From assembly GCA_964017235.1 (NCBI GenBank), contig OZ024929.1:64885603-64949602 (forward strand): a stretch of DNA of 64,000 bases. Direction: 5' to 3'. Source of the DNA: Sabellastarte sp. h YS-2021. Its lineage: Eukaryota; Annelida; Polychaeta; Sabellida; Sabellidae. Position 1 is the stretch's first letter. Every line of letters starts with the position of its first letter. A program made the translations under genes and the position numbers. Below the pieces are notes generated by a model, which was not told the DNA's origin, did not search any database, and saw only the letters and a list, made by a program, of their open reading frames with translations. This document shows, piece by piece, positions 44,238-55,540 of this stretch.

Positions 44238-47200
44238 AAAATCTTTAGAAATACTGAATGAGAATTAAGTTTAATATTACTCCAAGCAAAGTCTGTAATA
44301 TGAGTGATGTAAGTCTGCCTTTCATTTTAGACCAAATACAAAACCATATTGGACACTCGTTGTAAAGTCATAATTACCAAAGATTCCTACAGTTTTTACT
44401 CTGTTTAGAGTAAATAATATAGAATAACTCAACCACATTGTGTTTCCAACACATATCTTTTGTACAGTGAATTTTTGCACATATCTTTTAAGTACAGTGA
44501 ATTTTTTTTTATTAGTTTTAATTGTCCCTATCTTGAATTTTTTTTATTTTTCTATGAAAAAATCTATGAAAGGTCATCTTATAAGGTCACGTACTCAGTG
44601 GCTAAGCCAAGGTGAGAAACCAACAAAATATTTCTGTTCATTTCTAAACATTTATGGTCCAAATACTGATGATCCCAATTTTTTTGTAGAGATGGAAAAA
44701 TATTTAAGCAAACATGACCAGAGCTACATTATCTGGTGTCGAGACTTCAACTTGACACTAAATCCTAAACTTGATTCTTATAATTATGTAACAATTAATA
44801 ACCCTAGATCACGAACTATTCTGTTAGATATTATAAACAGACTTAATCTGGCTGATGCCTACCGATATTTTCACCCCATCAGTAAACGCTTCACCTGGCG
44901 CAGACGTAATCCCTTAAAACAGTCCAGACTTGACTATTTTCTGATTTCATCTCCTCTCACAGATTTAATCTCAAACATTGAGATAAGAGCAGGCTATAAA
45001 TCTGACCACTCAATTCTATACATGTCAATTCTTATAAATAAATTTGAAAGTGGAAAGGGTGTGTGGAAATTTAACACAGAGCTTCTGAAAGATGAATCTT
45101 ACTTGAAACTTGTTAAGGAATGTATAATGGATGAAAAAAGGAAATATGCGGTCCCTGTCTATAACCTTCACAACTTAGAAACTATTGATGATTCTGAAAT
45201 TCATTTAACTGTAGACTTTGATATTTTTATGGAAATGTTACTACTTCGAATTCGAGGGGAAACTATAAAATATGCTAGTTATATAAAAAAGAAAATGTCT
45301 GAGAACGAAAAAATCTTGATATCGAAAATTCAAACATTAGAACAGGCCAATCCACCAAATATGGAGCTTTTGACTATTACAAAAAGCGAATTAGAAAAAC
45401 TAAGGGAAAAATCTATGAAAGGTCATCTTATAAGGTCACGTACTCAGTGGCTAAGCCAAGGTGAGAAACCAACAAAATATTTCTGTTCATTAGAACATCA
45501 TAATTATACAGAAAAAACTGTTAAGAAAGTTATTAAAAAGGACAGAACAGAGGTGTCAGACCAAAAGCATATTTTAAATGAGTTAAAAAGTTATTATTCA
45601 AACTTGTTCAAGTCACAGGATCTTCAGAATTTTGACTTAAATGAATTACTCTATGCCTATCATGTTAACAAGTTAGATAATTTACAATCTGAAAGCATTG
45701 ATGGACCATTAACTTATACAGAGATACATATGGCATTAAAACAAATGAAAAATAATAAAACACCAGGCATTGATGGGTTCCCTGCAGAATTTTTTAAAGT
45801 CTTTTGGAAACAGCTTGGTATGCTGATCTTAAAAGCATTAAATAATAGTTTTGAAAAGGGAACTTTGTCAACATCTTTACGACAATGTGTAATAGTATGC
45901 CTTCCAAAGAAAGGAAAACAAAGACAATTTATAAAAAACTGGCGCCCTTTATCAATGCTTTCGGTCTTGTATAAGATAGCTGCAGCTGCTATTGCAAATA
46001 GGATTAAACCATATTTGACTAAACTGATAAGTGAAACACAAACTGGCTTTGTATCAGGGAGATATATTGGGGAGAGTACAAGATTAGTCTATGACATCAT
46101 GGACTTTACGGAAAGACATGATATCTCAGGACAACTCATGTTAATCGACTTTGAGAAAGCTGTCGATTCGATTTCTTGGAACTTCATCTACAAAACCCTA
46201 AAATTTTTTGGATTCGGAAACAATCTGGTGAGGTGGGTTCAACTATTTAATAAGGACATAACAGCCAGAGTACTCCAATGTGGTTTCATGTCTGATGCAA
46301 TTAACATAGAACGAGGTTGTAGACAGGGTGACCCCATTTCTCCTTATTTGTATATTCTAGCAGGTCAGGTACAATCTATCTTAATTTCACAATGTGATGA
46401 GATAAAAGGGATCAATATAAAAGGACAAGAATTTAAAATTATCCAATACGCTGATGACACCACTCTATTCTTAGATGGTTCATGTTCTTCCTTTGACGCT
46501 GCACTTAATATATTGGAAATTTTCGGCTCTATTTCTGGTTTAAATGTCAATAAAGATAAAACTAAGTTGGTGTGGATAGGGAAGAAGAAACATTGTAAAG
46601 ATAAATTGAAGAAAAGTGGGTTCCAGTGGGGCTGTACACAATTCGATCTTTTAGGATTAACCTTTTCAGTGAACCTTTCCGAAATGATAGATTTAAACTT
46701 CAAAGCAAAAATACTTGAAATCAAAGAGCTTATAAAAATATGGAATAAGAGATATCTGACACCATTGGGGAAAATAACTGTTATCAAAACCTTTTTATTG
46801 GCTAAATTGAACCATCTGTTCCTCACTTTACCAAACCCAGGTAAAGCATTCATTGGTGAACTGAATGACCTTTTTCATAAATTTATCTGGTCTAATAAGC
46901 CAGACAAGATAAATAGGAAAACTACAACTCTGAAGAATCGTTCTGGAGGGCTGAATATGATTAATCTGGAACTATTTCAAAGGTCCCTCAAAACAAACTG
47001 GCTTCGAAAAATAATCCAAGAAGAAAACACTCCTTGGAGAACATTATTTCAGTGTACAATAAATTTTGAAATTGAAAAAATTTGTAGTCTTGGACCTGAA
47101 TATATCCTATCCTTAAAGCGAAAGACTGGCAATAAATTTTGGTTACATACCTTTGATGCTTGGCATCATGTTCTGAGTGTCCAAAAAATTGTAACTTCTG

Positions 47201-48340
47201 AACACTCTCACAGAACACCGTTATGGTATAATAGCAAAATTTCAAGTGAAGTACTATATCTTCCAAGTTGGTATGCGAAAGCAATCACTATAATTTCTGA
47301 CTTATTAGATGACACTGGCTCCTTTATGAGCCGTGAACAGCTCCGAATTAAGTATAATTTTGACAATATAGACTTTCTGTCTTATCTAAGAGTCAAAGAA
47401 AGTGTCCAGAAATTTCTCAAGGAATGTAAAATAGATGATACTGAAACTCTAGCTCGCCCTTTTATCCCTCATCATATTAATGTAATCTTTAAATCCAAGA
47501 AAGGGGCTCGTGACTTTTATGAATCACTACAAGCTGACCAGAAAAATAATCATATTATGAAGCAAAACTGGAATAAAGATCTTAATACATTTATAAATGA
47601 AGGACAATGGAATCTTATTTTCAGGGTGTGTTTTAAAACACTGCAAAACAATTCTTTGATATGGTTTCAGCTAAAAATCCTTTATAGAATCTTGGGCACT
47701 AATCAATATTTGCATAAAATAGGGTTGTCAGATAGCCCACCTTTTTCTAGATGTAATACTACATCCGAAAGTATTTTACATCTATTGTCTCAGTGTAATG
47801 AATCAAGGAATTTTTGGATTTCATTGGAAAACCTTATTTATAAAAAGATAAAATTTAGAATTAAATTCAATGATTCCAACATAATACATGGCTATCTATC
47901 TATAGATCAAAATAATATTCCGTTGAATACACTAATAATTACTGCAAAAAAGTATATATTTGATTCTGTTACATCAAAAAGTCGATTGCATATAATGGCT
48001 TTCAGGCACAAATTCTCAGATATATACACTGAACAATCATTTGTTTCAAAATTTAGCGAACAAGAGGCAAAATTTAAGAAAACTTGGCAAAAATGGCTTC
48101 CTCTGGTTGAAACATAGTTCCCTCTATCCAAGCACTATCACCAAATACTTTTTCAACACTTTTTCATAATGTTAAAAAGTGTAACATGTGAAAACTGAAA
48201 GAATGTCATAAGTGCTAGGAGTTTAATGAATTATATCAATTATTTCATGTATTTAATGTGTAACTTTAAATACTTCTGTAAAAATTATCGTTTTTGTATA
48301 TACACTGTTGTTATGGAAAACAATAAAAAAAAAAAAAAAA
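44238..48340 (+). mobile_element. L1/Tx1-type LINE with 14-bp TSD, 5'-rearranged
   Basis: AAATGTGTCCTTGG flanks both ends (44224-44237; 48341-48354). An AATAAA and poly(A) tract (48322-48340) close it. One long ORF is intact, but the first part of the endonuclease is replaced by a copy of an internal segment, and about 320 bp of unassigned sequence (44238-44556) precedes it. The exact flanking repeat and open frame point to a recent insertion, one of the youngest events in the window. Confidence 0.9.
44440..48117 (+). CDS. L1/Tx1-type ORF2: partial endonuclease, reverse transcriptase, C-terminal Zn region
   Basis: A 1225-codon open frame. Residues about 41-66 duplicate about 324-349 (KSMKGHLIRSRTQWLSQGEK). 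Residues about 68-210 are the endonuclease C-terminal half (IYGPNTDDPNFF, WCRDFNLTLNP, SRLDYFLIS, SDHSILYMSI). The catalytic N-terminal part is missing, so nicking activity is probably lost. Reverse transcriptase spans roughly 430-760: NNKTPGIDGFPAEFFK, NWRPLSMLSVLYKI, LIDFEKAVDSISW, CRQGDPISPYL, and the catalytic YADD at 46447-46458. FEKAVDS has Val where Phe is usual. A diverged C-terminal motif (SRCNTTSESILHLLSQC) is reminiscent of the L1-type CCHC knuckle. The ATG at 44440 is just the first in frame; the natural N-terminus is gone. Confidence 0.88.
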   Translation: MFPTHIFCTVNFCTYLLSTVNFFLLVLIVPILNFFYFSMKKSMKGHLIRSRTQWLSQGEKPTKYFCSFLNIYGPNTDDPNFFVEMEKYLSKHDQSYIIWCRDFNLTLNPKLDSYNYVTINNPRSRTILLDIINRLNLADAYRYFHPISKRFTWRRRNPLKQSRLDYFLISSPLTDLISNIEIRAGYKSDHSILYMSILINKFESGKGVWKFNTELLKDESYLKLVKECIMDEKRKYAVPVYNLHNLETIDDSEIHLTVDFDIFMEMLLLRIRGETIKYASYIKKKMSENEKILISKIQTLEQANPPNMELLTITKSELEKLREKSMKGHLIRSRTQWLSQGEKPTKYFCSLEHHNYTEKTVKKVIKKDRTEVSDQKHILNELKSYYSNLFKSQDLQNFDLNELLYAYHVNKLDNLQSESIDGPLTYTEIHMALKQMKNNKTPGIDGFPAEFFKVFWKQLGMLILKALNNSFEKGTLSTSLRQCVIVCLPKKGKQRQFIKNWRPLSMLSVLYKIAAAAIANRIKPYLTKLISETQTGFVSGRYIGESTRLVYDIMDFTERHDISGQLMLIDFEKAVDSISWNFIYKTLKFFGFGNNLVRWVQLFNKDITARVLQCGFMSDAINIERGCRQGDPISPYLYILAGQVQSILISQCDEIKGINIKGQEFKIIQYADDTTLFLDGSCSSFDAALNILEIFGSISGLNVNKDKTKLVWIGKKKHCKDKLKKSGFQWGCTQFDLLGLTFSVNLSEMIDLNFKAKILEIKELIKIWNKRYLTPLGKITVIKTFLLAKLNHLFLTLPNPGKAFIGELNDLFHKFIWSNKPDKINRKTTTLKNRSGGLNMINLELFQRSLKTNWLRKIIQEENTPWRTLFQCTINFEIEKICSLGPEYILSLKRKTGNKFWLHTFDAWHHVLSVQKIVTSEHSHRTPLWYNSKISSEVLYLPSWYAKAITIISDLLDDTGSFMSREQLRIKYNFDNIDFLSYLRVKESVQKFLKECKIDDTETLARPFIPHHINVIFKSKKGARDFYESLQADQKNNHIMKQNWNKDLNTFINEGQWNLIFRVCFKTLQNNSLIWFQLKILYRILGTNQYLHKIGLSDSPPFSRCNTTSESILHLLSQCNESRNFWISLENLIYKKIKFRIKFNDSNIIHGYLSIDQNNIPLNTLIITAKKYIFDSVTSKSRLHIMAFRHKFSDIYTEQSFVSKFSEQEAKFKKTWQKWLPLVET

Positions 48341-48354
48341 AAATGTGTCCTTGG

Positions 48355-49316
48355 TCTATTTTTTTAATGAATTTTAACATAATTTTTAAGACATTAAAAT
48401 TCATGAAATCGTGCACTAAATCAATTATAACTAAAAAAGTATTGCACTTACAGTATTTTGTTAAAGTATGTTACTCAGCTACTTTATCCATAGCTACAAC
48501 AAGGTAACTTGGAAACCTTTCCCAATAGCTAAGTGAGTAAAAGCTACTTCCTGACTTTTCAGTAGCTTCCATAGTTAGTAAAATTACTTGTAAATTGAAA
48601 ACTATTGCATTTAGAGAATTTTTTATAAATATGTTATTAAACTACTTTTGGGTGAGCTATAATATAGTAAAATTGCAGACCTGTAGCTCGTTGCATAGCT
48701 GAGCAATATTTACTTTCAGGTTTTCACTGTTGCATAAATCACTTGTAACTTGAAAACTATTGCTGTTAGAGAATTGTGTTTAAATATGTTATTCACCTAC
48801 TTTTGGATGAGCTACAGCATAGTAATATTGCAGACCTGTAGCTCATTGCATAGCTGAGCAAAAGCTACCTTCGTTTTCTCACTGTTGAGTAAATCGGTTG
48901 TATTTTGATAACTATTACATTTAGAGTTTTTGCTGTAAATTTGTTATTCATCTACTTTTGGATCAGCTATAACATTGTGAATTTTGCAGACTACTTTATC
49001 CATAGCTACAATATTGTGAGTAACTTGGAAACCTTTCCCAATAGCTAAGTTAGTAATAGCTACTTTGTGACCTTTAAGTAGCTTCCATAATGAGTAAATC
49101 ACATGTAACTTGAAAACTATTTCATTTACAGCATTTTCTTTAAATATGTTATTCACCTACTTTCTTTGTCAGCTATAAGATAGTTTACTTTTCAGACCTG
49201 TAGTGCATTGCATAACTGAGGAATAGCTACTTCAAGTTTCCACTGTTGAGTAAATCGCTTGTACCTCAAAAATATTACATTAATTTTATAGTATCTTCTT
49301 TAAATGTGTTTTTATC
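48355..49316 (+). repeat. R3 palindrome and array (about 6 units)
   Basis: TTAATGAATTTTAACATAAT...ATTAAAATTCATGAAAT (48364-48411) is the R3 5' palindrome. The array follows with AACTTGAAAACTATTGC-type units. It abuts the CCGGTGG terminus that the LINE invaded, as at 8004-8010. Confidence 0.8.
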
Positions 49317-51345
49317 TCCCGCCCGGCTCGCCGGAGGGAGATTATAATTTGCACCATGTGCGTGTGTACGTGCGTGCGTGCGTGCGTGAGTGCGTGCGTG
49401 TGTCACACAGTTTTCTCTGAAACTACTACAGTTACACATTTTTGGTAAATCACAAGTCGTAATGAATTTTTTTGCTCTTCAATATTTTTGGGGTTTGGTG
49501 AACTTTGGCCTACTTTTGAGTGAGTAATAGCTATTTTAGCTAATATAATTATATGGCTTATAACTCTGAAACTATTGCATTTACAGTATTTTGTTCTATA
49601 TGTTGTTCAGCTACTTTCTCCACAGCTACAACATGGTCAGTAGTTTGGAAGTGTATCTCCATAGCTAAGTGAGTAATAGCTACTTTGTCAATTTTTAATT
49701 ATAACCATAATGAGTAAATGGCTTATATCTTCATAAGTATTACAGCTACACAATTTTGTTCCAATATGTTGTTCGGCTACTTTCTCCTCTGCTACAACAT
49801 GGTCAGTAGTTTGGAAGTGTATCTCCGTAGCTAAGTGAGTAATAGCTACTTTTTCAGTTTTTAATGATAACCATAATGAGTAAATGGCTTATATCTTCAA
49901 AAGTATTGCAGCTACACAATTTTGTTCCAATATGTTGTTCAGCTACTTTCTCCACTGCTACAACATGGCCAGTGGTTTGGAAGTGTATCTCTATAGCTAA
50001 GTGAGTAATAGCTACTTTTTCAATTTTTAATGATAACCATAATGAGTAAATTGCTTATATCTTCAAAAGTATTGCAGCTACACAATTTCTCTCAAATATG
50101 TTGTTCATGTACTTTTTTGTGAACTGTAACATATTTAAGTTTCACAACTGTTGCTCAATGTACAAGTGAGTAATGGCTACTTTATTGCTACTTTTAGTGA
50201 AAATGTGAAAAATCAGAAATATCTCAAACTGTAAGATATAGAGCAATTTCGAGCAAATTTTTGACCCACAGGGTAGTACTAGAGTATCCTATTGCTAGAG
50301 GGGAAAAAGTTTGGTGAACTTTGGCCTACTTTTGAGTGAGTAATAGCGCTTTTACCTAATATAATTATATGACTTATAACTGTCAATGAGTAAATGGCTT
50401 ATATCTTCAAAAGTATTGCAGCTACACAATTTTGTTCCAATATGATGTTCAGCTACTTTCTCCACAGCTACAACATGGTCAGTAATTTGGAAGTGTATCT
50501 CCATAGCTAAGTGAGTAATAGCTACTTTTTCAATTTTTAATGATAACCATAATGAGTAAATGGCTTATATCTTCAAAAGTATTGCAGCTACACAATTTCT
50601 CTCAAATATGTTGTTCATGTACTTTTTTGTGAACTGTAACATATTTAAGTTTCACAACTGTTGCTCGATGTACAAGTGAGTAATGGCTACTTTATTGCTA
50701 CTTTTAGTGAAAATGTGAAAAATCAGAAATATCTCTCAAACCGTAAGATATAGAGCAATTTCCAGCAAATTTTTGACCCACAGGGTAGTACTAGAGTATC
50801 CTATTGCTAAGGGGGGAAAGGTTTGGTGAACTTTGGCCTACTTTTGAGTGAGTAATAGCGCTTTTACCTAATATAATTATATGACTTTTAACTGTCAATG
50901 AGTAAATGGCTTATATCTTCAAAAGTATTGCAGCTACACAATTTTGTTCCAATATGATGTTCAGCTACTTTCTCCACAGCTACAACATGGTCAGTAATTT
51001 GGAAGTGTATCTCCATAGCTAAGTGAGTAATAGCTACTTTTTCAATTTTTAATGATAACCATAATGAGTAAATGGCTTATATCTTCAAAAGTATTGCAGC
51101 TATACAATTTCTCTCAAATATGTTGTTCATGTACTTTTTTGTGAACTGTAACGTATTTAAGTTTCACAACTGTTGCTCAATGTACAAGTGAGTAATGGCT
51201 ACTTTATTGCTACTTTTAGTGAAAATGTGAAAAATCAGAAATATCTCTCAAACTGTAAGAGATAGAGAAATTTCGAGCAAACTTTTTGAACCACAGGGTA
51301 GTACTAGAGTATCCTATGCTAAGGGGAAAATGGTTTGGTGAACTT
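49317..51345 (+). mobile_element. GGGAGAT-type element with R3-variant array and 512-bp duplications
   Basis: The 5' palindrome ATCTCCCGCCCGG...CCGGAGGGAGAT is at 49313-49343, followed by a GTGC-rich stretch (49362-49400) and the leader. Units then carry CAGCTACTTTCTCCACAGCT and CTTATATCTTCAAAAGTATT. A longer block starting AGAGTATCCTATTGCTA repeats at about 50281, 50793 and 51306 (512-513 bp). Single R4-like units (AAATATCTC, GATATAGAGCAATTTC) are embedded in each block. Confidence 0.75.
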
Positions 51346-53990
51346 TGGCCTACTTACTCACCTCCTCAAAATGAGTAAATGCGAATTATCTCTAAAAGTA
51401 TTGCAGGTAGCCAATTTTTCTCAAATAACTCATTCACCTACTTTTGGGAGAGCTTTCATTTGGTTAAGTTTCAGACGCGTGGCTAGTTACTCACCTACTC
51501 AAAATGAGTAAATGCTAATCATGTCTAAAAGTATTGCAGATAGCCAATTTTTCTCAAATAACTCATTCATATACTTTTGGAAGACCTTTCACTTAGTGAG
51601 GTTTCAGACCCCTAGCTAATTTCTCACCTACTCAAAATGAGTAAATGCGAATTATCTCTAAAAGTATTGCAGATAGCCAATTTTTCTCAAATAACTCATT
51701 CATCTACTTTTGGAAGAGCTTTCACTTGGTGAAGTTTCATACCCATAGCTAATTACTCACCTACTCAAAATGAGTAAATGCGAATTCTCTCTAAAAGTAT
51801 TGCAGATAGCCAATTTTTCTCAAATAACTCATTCACCTACTTTTGGAAGAGCTTTCACTTGGTGAAGTTTCAGACCCATAGCTAATTACTCACCTACTCA
51901 AAATGAGTAAATGCTAATTATCTGTAAAAGTATTGCAGATAGCCAATTTTTCTCAAATAACTCATTCATCTACTTTTGGGAGAGCTTTCACTTGGTGAAG
52001 TGTCAGACCTGTAGCTAATTTCTCACCTACTCAAAATGAGTAAATGCTAAATATCTCTAAAAGTATTGCAGATAGCCAATTTTTCTCAAATAACTCATTC
52101 ATTTACTTTTAGAAGAGCTTTCGCATGGTGAAGTTTCAGACCCATAGCTAATTACTCGCCTACTCAAAATGAGTAAATGCGAATTATCTCTAAAAGTATT
52201 ACAGATAGCCAATTTTTCTCAAATAACTCATTCATCTACTTTTGGAAGAGCTTTCACATGGTGAAGTTTCAGACCCATAGCTAATTACTCACCTACTTAA
52301 AATGAGTAAATGCGAATTCTCTCTAAAAGTATTGCAGATAGCCAATTTTTCTCAAATAACTCATTCATCTACTTTTGGGAGAGCTTTCACTTGGTGAAGT
52401 TTCAGACCCGTAGGTAATTACTCACCTACTCAAAATGAGTAAATGCGAATTATCTCTAAAAGAATTGCAGATACCCAATTTTTCTCAAATAAGTCATTCA
52501 TCTACTTTTGGGAGAGCTTTCACTTGGTGAAGTTTCACGCCCGTAGCTAATTACTCACCTACTCAAAATGAGTAAATGCAAATTATCTCTAAAAGTATTG
52601 CAGATAGCCAATTTTTCTCAAATAACTCCTTCATCTACTTTTGGAAGAGCTTTCACATGGTGAAGTTTCAGACCCATAGCTAATTTCTCACCTACTCAAA
52701 ATGAGTAAATGCGAATTATCTCTAAATGTATAGGAGATAGCCAATTTTTCTCAAATAACTCATTCATCTACTTTTGGGAAAGCTTTCACTTGGTGAAGTT
52801 TCAGACCTGTAGCTAATTTCTCACCTGCTCAAAATGAGTAAATACTAATTATCTCTAAAAATATTGCAGATAGCCAATTTTTCTCAAATAACTCATTCAT
52901 CTTCTTTTGGAAGAGCTTTCACATTGTGAAGTTCCAGACCCGTAGCTACTTACTCGCCTACTCAAAATGAGTAAATGCGAATTCTCTCTAAAAGTATTGC
53001 GGATAGCCAATTTTTCTCAAATAACTCATTCATCTACTTTTGGAAGAGCTTTCACATGGCAAAGTTTCAGACCCATAGGTAATAACTCACCTACTCAAAA
53101 TGAGTAAATGCGAATTATCTCTAAGAGTATTGCATATAGCCTATTTTTCTCAAATAACTCATTCACCTACTTTTGGGAGAGCTTTCACATGGTGAAGTTT
53201 CAGACCTGTAGCTAATTACTCACCTACTCAAAATGAGTAACTGCGAATTATCTCTAAAAGTATTGCAGCTAGCCAATTTTTCTCAAATAACTCATTCATG
53301 TACTTTTAGGAGAGCTTTCACTTGGTGAAGTTTCAGACCTGTAGCTAATTACTCACCTACTCAAAATGAGTAAATGCGAATTATCTCTGAAAGTATTGCA
53401 GATAGTCAATTTTTCTCAAATAACTCATTCATCTACTTTTGGAAGAGCTGTCACATGGTGAAGTTTCAGACCCATAGCTAATTACTCACCTACTCAAAAT
53501 GAGTAAATGAAAATTATCTCTAAAAGTATTGCAGATAGCCAATTTTTCTCAAATAACTCATTCATCTACTTTTGAAAGAGCTTTCACATGGTGAAGTTTC
53601 AGACCCGTAGGTAATTACTCACCTACTTAACATGAGTAAATGCTAATTATCTCTAAAAGTATTGTGGGTACCCAATTTTTATCAAATAACTCATTCATCT
53701 ACTTTTGGAAGAGCTTTCACATGGTGAAGTTCCAAACCTGTAGGTAATTACTCACCTACTCAAATGAGTAAATGTGAATTATCTCTAAAAGTATTGCAGA
53801 TAGCCAGTATTTTTCAAATAACTCACTTCACCTATATTTTGGGAGAACTTTCAATTAGTGAATTTTCAGATCCATATCTAATTACTCACCTACTCAAAAT
53901 GAGTAATTGCCTATTATCACTAAAAGTATTGCAGATAGCCAGTATTTTTCAAATAACTCATTCACCTACATTTTGGAGATATTTCACATG
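51346..53990 (+). repeat. R2 tandem array (about 133 bp, about 20 units)
   Basis: Regular CAAATAACTCATTCATCTAC spacing; units end TTGCAGATAGCCAATTTTTC. The last two units are diverged exactly like the last two at 3085-3285 (CCAGTATTT, TTTTGGAGA, CACATGCTAAAGTTTTT), so the array edge is conserved between loci. Confidence 0.93.
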
Positions 53991-54254
53991 CTAAAGTTTT
54001 TTTATGAATTATTAAAATAATTTTTAATGCATTAAAATTAATGAAATCATGCACTAAATCGATTATAACTTGAAAAGTATTGTATTTAGAGCATTTTGTT
54101 AAAATATGTTATTCACCTACTTTTTCCCACAGCAACAACATGGTGAGTAACTTGGGTGTCTATCTCAATAGATAAGTGAGTAATAGCTACTTTTGGATTT
54201 TTCACTAACTTCCATCATGAGTGAAATCACTTGTAACTTGAAAACTATTGCATT
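53991..54254 (+). repeat. R3 palindrome and partial unit
   Basis: TTTATGAATTATTAAAATAA...TTAATGAAATCATGC followed by about 1.5 R3 units. It corresponds to 3286-3560 but breaks into R4 at about 54255. Confidence 0.8.
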
Positions 54255-55065
54255 TAGACCTTCAGGGTAGTACAAAAGTGTCCTATGCAAAGGGGAAAGA
54301 TTTCAATTTTCGCCACTTTTGGCGGCCATCTTGGATTTTAGCGGAAAAAAAATGAAAAAGTGTGAATATCTCGAAAACCATAAGAGATAGAGCGATTTCG
54401 AGCGAATTTTTGACCTACAAGGTAGTACAAGAATGTCCTGTGCAAAGGGGTAAAATTTCAATTTTCACCACTTTTGCCAGCCATCTTGGATTTTTGCGGA
54501 AAATGGAAAAGTGTGAATATCTCTAACACCGTAAGAGATAGAGCGATTTCAAGCGAATTTTTGACCAGAAGGGTAGCACAAGAGTGTCCTGTGCAAAGGG
54601 GAAAAATATCGATTTTCGCCACTTTTGGCGGCCATTTTGGATTTTTGCGGAAAATAGAAAAGTGTCAATATCTCAAAAACCATAAGAGATAGAGCGATTT
54701 CGAGCAAATTTTTGACCTGCAGGGTGGTACAAGAGTCTCCTGTGCAAAGGGGGAAAATTTCAATTTTCGCCACTTTTGGCGGCCATCTTAGATTTTTGCG
54801 GAAAATGAAAAAGTGTCAATATCTCAAAAACTGTAAGAGATCGAGCGATTTCGAGCGAATTTTTGACCCGCAGGGTGATACAAGAGTGTTCTCTCCAAAG
54901 GGGAAAAATTTCATTTTTCGCCACTTTCGGCGGCCATCTTGGATTTTTGCTGAAAATGGAAAAGTGTCAATATCTCAAAAAGCGTAACAGATAGAGCGAT
55001 TTCAAGCGAATTTTCGACCTGCAGGATGGTACAACAGTGTCCTATGCAAAAGGGAAAAATTTCAA
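54255..55065 (+). repeat. R4 tandem array (about 150 bp, 5 units)
   Basis: GGCGGCCATCTTGGATTTTT-type starts at about 54320, 54477, 54628, 54779 and 54931. Each unit has AATATCTC..AAAACCRTAAGAG, GATAGAGCGATTTCGAGCGA and CAAGAGTGTCCTGTGCAAAG. Confidence 0.9.
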
Positions 55066-55445
55066 TGTAGTATTTCTTCCCCTGCGGTACTCGGCGGGAG
55101 ATACATACCGCGGCAGTGGTCTTGTTCACCTACTTTTTTCACTGTAACAGTTAACTTTGTACTTTACTTCTGATTACCATTTCCAGGGCACAACTTTTGT
55201 GTCCTTTTATGCTTTTATTTCTACTTTGCAGCTGAAAACACACTGTCACCTGATACAGAACCCGTTCACAGGCATTGATTGCTTTTTTCGTTTTAAGGTC
55301 ACTCTTGTGACCCTAACATGGTCCTTTCAGGAGAATTTCTCTTCACCAATAACATTTACCTCTTCACATTGATCCTTGAGCATTTTATATAAAACTTACA
55401 AGCTGTAGGGACGCTTTGTTTTTGTGTACAAAAACCTTTTGTCTA
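55066..55445 (+). mobile_element. GGGAGAT-type 3' end, then AGCTGAC-like and AAGCG-type 3' ends
   Basis: GCGGTACTCGGCGGGAGATA then CATACCGC (55084-55112) combines the subterminal GGGAGATA motif with a GCGGTA/TACCGC hairpin, ending CTTG-TT (about 55122-55127). 55135-55290 matches the 3' block at 9955-10090. 55380-55448 is the AAGCG-type terminus. Confidence 0.6.
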
Positions 55446-55540
55446 GTTAAAAAACCTACATTAGGTCCTATTGACACTAACTATAGGCTTGTCTCCAATA
55501 TATCTAGGAAAAGTAGTAGAAAGAGCTGCTCTTAAACAAA

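Larger units (their letters stand above)
38909..55445 (+). mobile_element. 16.5-kb nest inserted in the LINE, bounded by AAGCG-type ends
   Basis: The left end has hairpin AAGCGTCCC...GGGGACGCTT (38908-38933). The right end has GGGACGCTTT, a perfect hairpin GTTTTTGTGTACAAAAAC (about 55418-55435) and CTAG-TT (about 55443-55448). GGGACGCTT near the right end mirrors the left arm. LINE coding resumes directly after it. Contents, in order, are leader, R1 array, unassigned DNA, AGCTGAC leader, gag relic, CCGGTGG end split by an L1-type LINE, R3, GGGAGAT-type element, R2, R3 and R4. It is therefore one element swollen by later insertions, or a mosaic of several. Confidence 0.65.

Noticed and set aside
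44440..48117. The 1225-codon ORF as a host gene
   Set aside because: Endonuclease and reverse transcriptase motifs, a poly(A) tract and a 14-bp TSD identify it as a LINE.
38905..55448. piggyBac-type insertion (TTAA on both sides of the nest)
   Set aside because: TTAA at both edges is explained by host TT plus adjacent A. The sister insertion at 36687 lacks TTAA, and both have 3' hairpins and CTAG ends rather than TIRs.
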